This document shows positions 6,922 to 10,639 of a DNA stretch of 10,639 bases, one piece after another (the first letter of the stretch is position 1; each line of letters begins with the position of its first letter). The notes beneath the pieces are model-generated. The model searched no databases. It had not been told where the DNA came from and was given only the letters and a program-made list of their open reading frames with translations. Origin of the DNA: WHSM01 sp050701635. GTDB lineage: Bacteria; Actinomycetota; Actinomycetes; Mycobacteriales; Micromonosporaceae. The position numbers and the translations under genes are program-made. The DNA lies in NCBI GenBank assembly GCA_050701635.1, contig JBOGDF010000192.1, forward strand, positions 1 through 10,639, written 5' to 3'.

Positions 6922-6938
6922 CCGGCCGGACCGGCCGG
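6922..6938 (-). terminator. Terminator-like hairpin after the DUF3137-like gene
   Basis: On the minus strand CCGGCC, loop GGTCC, GGCCGG forms a 6-bp GC stem two bases after the TAG of the gene, and it is followed by TTATTGAC, a short T-rich stretch. This resembles an intrinsic terminator and would separate the gene from lemA. Confidence 0.45.
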
Positions 6939-6940
6939 AC

Positions 6941-7642
6941 CTACCGCCACACGAAGGCGGGCACGCGCTCGGCGAGGTCCATCAGGTAGTCGGCCATCCC
7001 GAGCACGTGGTACGGGTGCATCTCGGTGAGCGTCCAGCACACCAGATCCGTACCTTCGAACCGGAACGGCAGTCCCCGGGATCGCTGGTCGGCGAGCAGC
7101 CACTCCATCATCCGCGGATGCAGCACGTCGTACGCGAAGCGCTTGTCGCCCGTACTGATCCGGAAGACCCGGTTGAACTCCTCGCTCTCCAGCTGCAGAT
7201 CCCGTGCGCCGAACAGCGCCAGCAGCTTGCTGCCGGCGCCCTCCAACCCGACCTGCAGGTACGGCCGGGGAGACGGCGTCGGTGTCGCCACCACCAGATA
7301 CCGGTACGTGGTGCTGCTGTTTTCCCCGCTGGACACCGTGAAGTAGTACTCGAACGCCACCAAATCGCGACCCCGGTGCTTGCCGGTCAGCACGTGGATC
7401 GCCCGGCGCCCCGACCCGCGTCCGAACGGCTCACCCCGGAACCGGCGGGTCAGCGACCACATCTCGGGGTGGTACGCCCAGCCTTGCTCACGCGCCCACT
7501 GCCACAGGCCGCTGGCCTTGGCCGCCTCGCGCTCCCGCGCGCGGCGGTGCATCACGACCACAAGCCACACGAGCAGCCCGATCGGCACCGTCACCGCCAG
7601 GACGCACCCCAGCATGAACAGCAGACTCACCAACGCCTCCAC
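6941..7642 (-). CDS. One-TM membrane protein, DUF3137-like
   Basis: The product is 233 residues. An N-terminal membrane helix (about 5-31, ending VVVMHRRARER) puts a basic patch and the rest of the chain on the inside. The soluble part has an FEYYFTVSSGE segment (97-107), a strand pair YLVVATPTPSPRPYLQVGLE (115-134), and SEEFNRVFRISTGDKRFAYD near 153-172, then HPRMMEWLL at 175-183. This order (FDY-like strand, Ser/Gly turn, phenylalanine-rich 'ESxEFNRxFRV' block, then 'lpxxMexLL') resembles the DUF3137 family, whose function is unknown and which I recall often occurring with lemA. The assignment is from pattern memory, not a search. The start is a GTG at 7642 with a TACGCT box 7 nt upstream and no Shine-Dalgarno. 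lemA follows after a terminator-like hairpin and the 33-bp repeats. Confidence 0.75.
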   Translation of the reverse strand: MEALVSLLFMLGCVLAVTVPIGLLVWLVVVMHRRAREREAAKASGLWQWAREQGWAYHPEMWSLTRRFRGEPFGRGSGRRAIHVLTGKHRGRDLVAFEYYFTVSSGENSSTTYRYLVVATPTPSPRPYLQVGLEGAGSKLLALFGARDLQLESEEFNRVFRISTGDKRFAYDVLHPRMMEWLLADQRSRGLPFRFEGTDLVCWTLTEMHPYHVLGMADYLMDLAERVPAFVWR

Positions 7643-7649
7643 GTACCGG

Positions 7650-7655
7650 AGCGTA
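7650..7655 (-). promoter_or_regulatory. -10 box for a leaderless DUF3137-like transcript
   Basis: On the minus strand this reads TACGCT and ends 7 nt before the GTG at 7642, the leaderless spacing also seen before the fructosamine-kinase, moaA and osmC genes. Confidence 0.45.
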
Positions 7656-7690
7656 GCCAGCCGTGCCCACCCCGCCTCAGGCGATGTGGC

Positions 7691-7753
7691 TCACCGCCAG
7701 ACGACGACGGCCGCCACCGGCAGGAAGACCACGATGATCGCCGACTGGTCCAC
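7691..7753 (-). CDS. Possible 20-residue single-TM peptide
   Basis: A GTG at 7753 opens a 20-codon frame ending in TGA at 7693-7691. The product is MDQSAIIVVFLPVAAVVVWR: a short polar start, about 14 hydrophobic residues and a Trp-Arg end, the shape of a small membrane peptide. It lies 48 bp upstream of the DUF3137-like gene on the same strand. Against it, there is no Shine-Dalgarno or clean -10 box, and high-GC DNA easily gives Val/Ala-rich frames by chance. I do not recognise it. Apart from this frame and the promoter elements listed at either end, nothing else is seen in 7643-7816. Confidence 0.25.
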   Translation of the reverse strand: MDQSAIIVVFLPVAAVVVWR

Positions 7754-7775
7754 GTACGCACCGCAGCCACCGTGG

Positions 7776-7812
7776 TCGAACTTCGTAGGCTGCGTCGAAC
7801 TCGTAGGCTGCA
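7776..7812 (+). promoter_or_regulatory. Duplicated promoter block before osmC
   Basis: TCGAACTTCGTAGGCTGCG (7776-7794) is followed directly by TCGAACTCGTAGGCTGCA (7795-7812), identical apart from one deleted T and the last base. Each copy holds TAGGCT, a TANNNT -10 box. The second TAGGCT (7804-7809) ends 7 nt before the osmC ATG at 7817, the leaderless spacing, while the first (7786-7791) lies 18 bp further upstream. Confidence 0.6.
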
Positions 7813-7816
7813 CTGC

Positions 7817-8251
7817 ATGGCTGAGACCTTGCGATCCGTGGCGATCGAACGCACCGGCGCCAACGAGTACCTGGTACGCAACTCCCGGGGCGGCAGTCTC
7901 CGGTTCGGATCCGGCGGCGGCGTCGACTTCACGCCGGTGGAGCTGCTGCTCGCCGCGATCGGCGGCTGCGGCGCGATCGACGTCGACATGCTGACCAGTC
8001 GCCGCGCCGAGCCGACGAAGTTCGCGGTCACGGTCACCGGTCACAAGATCCGCGACGCCGCCGGCGGCAACCACATGGAGGACCTGTCCGTGGTGTTCTC
8101 CGTGACGTTCCCGGACGGCGCCGAAGGTGACGCCGCCCGGGAGATGCTGCCGCGCGCCGTACAGCTCTCGCACGACCGGCTGTGCACGGTCAGCCGTACC
8201 GTCGAACGCCCGTCACCGGTGACCAACAGCCTCGCCGACCCCGACCGGTAG
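7817..8251 (+). CDS. OsmC family protein (thiol peroxidase-like)
   Basis: The product is 144 residues. OsmC/Ohr-family proteins use two cysteines to reduce organic or hydrogen peroxides in the cytosol. Both expected cysteines are present: Cys51 in LLAAIGGCGAIDVDML (44-59) and Cys123 in SHDRLCTVSRTVE (118-130). The N-terminal strand region LVRNSRGGSLRFGSGGGVDF and the FTPVELLLAAIGGC helix match the family. It resembles the general OsmC/YhfA branch rather than Ohr, but that distinction is inferred. The ATG at 7817 is preceded by a TAGGCT box 7 nt away and has no Shine-Dalgarno. The 3' end overlaps the convergent RND gene by 39 bp, so the last 13 codons (including stop) lie opposite the RND 3' end. 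Confidence 0.9.
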   Translation: MAETLRSVAIERTGANEYLVRNSRGGSLRFGSGGGVDFTPVELLLAAIGGCGAIDVDMLTSRRAEPTKFAVTVTGHKIRDAAGGNHMEDLSVVFSVTFPDGAEGDAAREMLPRAVQLSHDRLCTVSRTVERPSPVTNSLADPDR

Positions 8252-10639
8252 CGCACCGACCGGCTCCGGCGCCGGCTCCGCGGCGGCGGGCGGCGACTTG
8301 CGGCGGAAGCGTTCCTTCGTACGGTCCACGACGGTGTACAGGGTGGGTACGAGCAGCAACGTCAGCGGCGTTGACGACACCAGCCCGCCGATCACCACGA
8401 TCGCCAGCGACTGCGCGATGAACCCGCCCGAGCCGGTGAATCCCATCGCCATCGGCATCAGCGCGCAGATGGTGGCGATCGCGGTCATCAGGATCGGGTT
8501 GAGCCGGCGCCGGCCGCCCGCGATCACCGCCTCGCGTACGCCCATCCCGTCCGCCCGGTACTGGTTGATCAGGTCGATCAGCACGATCGCGTTGGTGACC
8601 ACGATCCCGATCAACATCAACAACCCGACCATCCCTGGTACGCCGAGCGGGGTGTTGGTCAGCAGTAGCAGCCCGATCGCGCCGGTCGCGGCGAACGGGA
8701 TCGACACCAGCAGGATCAGCGGCTGGATCAGGCTGCGGAACGTCGCCACCATCACCATGAACACCAGCGCGATCGCGACCAGCATCGCCAGGATCAGGTC
8801 ACCGAACGCCTGCTCCTGATCGGCGCTGGCGCCCGCCACGCTGTAGCTGGCGCCGTCAGGCAGGTCGAGCTTCGCCAGCTCGGCGTTCAGGGCGTTGGTG
8901 ACCGCGCCCAGGTCGGCGGTGTCGGCGGCGGCGAACACGGTCGCGCTGCGCTCCCCGTCGATCCGGGTGATCTGGGTCGGCCCCTCCGCCTCGGTCACCG
9001 CGGCGACGTCGGAGAGCTTCCCGCCGCCGGGCAGCGGGAGCGCCTTGATCGCGGCGATGTCCTTCGGCTTCGTACCGCCGGAGAGCACGATCTCGGCGGT
9101 ACGGCCGTCGATCACGATCTCGCCGACCGGCTGGCCGCGGAACGCCTGCGCCACGTACTGGCCGATCGCGGCTTCGGTGAGACCGCGCGCGGCGGCCTTC
9201 TTCCGGTCCACGTTGACCTCGATCCGCGGTGCGGCGTCCTCCAGGTTGGAGGTCACGTCGCGTACGCCGCCGATGCCGGACATCGCGCCCTCCACCTGCG
9301 ACGCGGCCCGCTCCAGGGTCTCCTCGTCGGAGGCTCGTACGATCACCTCGACCGCGTTGCCACCCATGGCTTCCCGGCCGCTGGTACGCCCGACCGTCAC
9401 GTCCCCGACGCCACTGAGCTCGGCGACCTCCTTGCGCAGCGCGCGTTCCACAGCGGGGGTCTTCTGCCCGTCGGTGACCGTCACCGTGAAGCTGGCCTTG
9501 TTGGTGCTACCGCCCAGGCCCCCGAACATCGGGTTACCGGAGCCGATGTTCACCTGGTACGACTTCACGTCCTCAGTGGCGCCCAGCACCTGCTCGATCT
9601 TGCGGGCGGCCTCGTCGGTGGTGGCCAGGTCGGTGCCCACCGGCAGCGTCATCGACAGCTGCGTGGTGTCCTGCCCCGAGGAGTCCAGGAAGTTGGTCTT
9701 CAGGTTCGGCACCAGCATGATCGTGCCGGCGAACACCACCAGGCCGATCAGGATCGTGACCAGCTTGAACCGGGTGGCGAACCGCAGCACCGGCACGTAC
9801 GCCCGCTGCAGCGGGCTGCGCAGCTCCCGCTGCTCGGCCCGGTGCCGGAGGTCTGCCGTCTCCAGTGGCGCCTTCAGGAACCAGTACGCCAGCACCGGGA
9901 TCACCGTCAGCGACACCAGCAGCGAGGCCAGCAGCGCGACCGTCACGGTGACCGCGAACGAGCTGAACAGCTGCCCGACCATCCCGGACACGAACGCGAT
10001 CGGCAGGAACACCGCCACCGTGGTCAGCGTCGAGCTGGTCACCGCACCGGCGACCTCCCGTACGCCGTCCAGCACGGCCTGGCGTTTCGGCTCGCCGTAC
10101 CCGAGATGTCGTTTGATGTTCTCCAGTACGACGATCGAGTCGTCCACCACCCGTCCCACCGAGATGGTGAGCGCGCCGAGGGTGAGCATGTTCAGCGAGT
10201 AGTCGCCGAGCCAGAGCGCGATCAGCGCGATGATCACCGACATCGGGATCGACACCGCGGTGACCAGCGTGGAGCGCAGCGACAGCAGGAACACCATGAT
10301 CACGATGACCGCGAACAGCAGGCCGAGCAGCCCCTCGGTGGTCAGATCCTCGATCGCCCGCTCCACCGCCGGCGCCTGGTCGAAGATCACGTTGATCTCG
10401 CTGCCGCTGCCCAGGGCGTCGGTCAGCTCCGGCAGCTTGTCGCGTACGGCGTGCGAGATCGCGACCGCGTTGCCGTCGCTGGTCATGGTGATCGACAGCC
10501 CGAGGCTGGGCTCGCCGTTGGTACGCGTGATCGAGGTGGCCTCTTCCGGCTTCAGCTTCACCGTCGCCACGTCGCCGAGCCGCACCGGCTGCGGCGCGGC
10601 CGCCGGCTGCCCCGCACCCGCGCCAGCCCCCGCCTGACC
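8213..10639 (-). CDS. RND-type efflux transporter permease (AcrB/SwrC-like), N-terminus missing
   Basis: The window holds 808 codons; the frame is open through the right edge, so roughly the first quarter of the protein lies outside. RND permeases expel drugs or amphipathic compounds using the proton gradient across the inner membrane. Visible from the N-terminal side: a VRLGDVATVKL segment, the TM2-TM6 block (LFAVIVIMVFLLSLRSTLV onwards), the TM4 proton-relay Asp pair in GRVVDDSIVVLENIKRHL, TM7 near RFKLVTILIGLVVFAGTIML, the second extracytoplasmic domain, and TM8-TM12 (TM10 is GLLMLIGIVVTNAIVLIDLI). At the AcrB Lys940 position it has Thr in GIVVTNAIVLID, the form I recall from Gram-positive SwrC-like permeases. 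The C-terminal tail is Pro/Ala-rich. The upstream edge codes an Ala/Gly/Pro linker (positions 10586-10639). Its 3' end overlaps osmC by 39 bp. A membrane-fusion partner is not visible. Confidence 0.93.
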   Translation of the reverse strand, partial: GQAGAGAGAGQPAAAPQPVRLGDVATVKLKPEEATSITRTNGEPSLGLSITMTSDGNAVAISHAVRDKLPELTDALGSGSEINVIFDQAPAVERAIEDLTTEGLLGLLFAVIVIMVFLLSLRSTLVTAVSIPMSVIIALIALWLGDYSLNMLTLGALTISVGRVVDDSIVVLENIKRHLGYGEPKRQAVLDGVREVAGAVTSSTLTTVAVFLPIAFVSGMVGQLFSSFAVTVTVALLASLLVSLTVIPVLAYWFLKAPLETADLRHRAEQRELRSPLQRAYVPVLRFATRFKLVTILIGLVVFAGTIMLVPNLKTNFLDSSGQDTTQLSMTLPVGTDLATTDEAARKIEQVLGATEDVKSYQVNIGSGNPMFGGLGGSTNKASFTVTVTDGQKTPAVERALRKEVAELSGVGDVTVGRTSGREAMGGNAVEVIVRASDEETLERAASQVEGAMSGIGGVRDVTSNLEDAAPRIEVNVDRKKAAARGLTEAAIGQYVAQAFRGQPVGEIVIDGRTAEIVLSGGTKPKDIAAIKALPLPGGGKLSDVAAVTEAEGPTQITRIDGERSATVFAAADTADLGAVTNALNAELAKLDLPDGASYSVAGASADQEQAFGDLILAMLVAIALVFMVMVATFRSLIQPLILLVSIPFAATGAIGLLLLTNTPLGVPGMVGLLMLIGIVVTNAIVLIDLINQYRADGMGVREAVIAGGRRRLNPILMTAIATICALMPMAMGFTGSGGFIAQSLAIVVIGGLVSSTPLTLLLVPTLYTVVDRTKERFRRKSPPAAAEPAPEPVGALPVGVGEAVGHR

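Noticed and set aside
6134..8251. A 705-codon plus-strand open frame ending as osmC
   Set aside because: Its first part lies opposite lemA and the DUF3137-like gene and is low-complexity Arg/Pro/Ala sequence; osmC proper begins at the ATG at 7817.

Overview
The window reads as ordinary chromosome from a high-GC actinomycete. The base composition, frequent GTG starts, several leaderless-looking promoters and the gene set (diacylglycerol-kinase-like gene next to purA, a DUF4192 protein, moaA-moaD, a Gram-positive-type RND permease) fit Micromonosporaceae best. That family assignment is inference from the look of the sequence, not a database match. I see no prophage, insertion sequence, CRISPR array, tRNA, rRNA or recognisable defence cassette.

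Layout. Positions 1-241 (minus) hold the 5' end of a gene resembling the diacylglycerol-kinase-like genes beside actinobacterial purA. It is divergent from purA (438-1754, plus), whose leader of roughly 100 nt carries a stem-loop and a second, in-frame start with a strong Shine-Dalgarno. Then come two minus-strand genes: a DUF4192 protein (1787-3046) and a GNAT acetyltransferase (3245-3865). The 198-base gap between them holds four TCCACA boxes, three of them exactly 20 bp apart, followed by a short tandem repeat. On the plus strand follow a fructosamine-kinase-family gene (3921-4790), moaA (4824-5834) and moaD (5840-6100). A perfect 8-bp stem-loop separates moaD from the convergent lemA (6138-6713, minus). 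Upstream of lemA are a 33-bp tandem repeat, a hairpin and a one-TM DUF3137-like gene (6941-7642, minus). The plus-strand osmC-family gene (7817-8251) starts inside a duplicated promoter block and overlaps by 39 bp, tail to tail, a large RND-type efflux permease (8213-10639, minus) cut by the right edge.

How the genes work together. moaA and moaD supply two steps of molybdenum-cofactor synthesis and are very probably co-transcribed. The lemA and DUF3137-like genes look like a membrane-associated pair of unknown role. purA is purine biosynthesis; fructosamine kinase and the OsmC protein are protective functions (deglycation, peroxide handling). The rest are single genes without an evident shared pathway. 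The most interesting material is regulatory or repetitive: the phased boxes upstream of DUF4192, the alternative purA start, the doubled osmC promoter block and the 33-bp repeat that stays in frame with lemA. I found no convincing undescribed multi-gene system.
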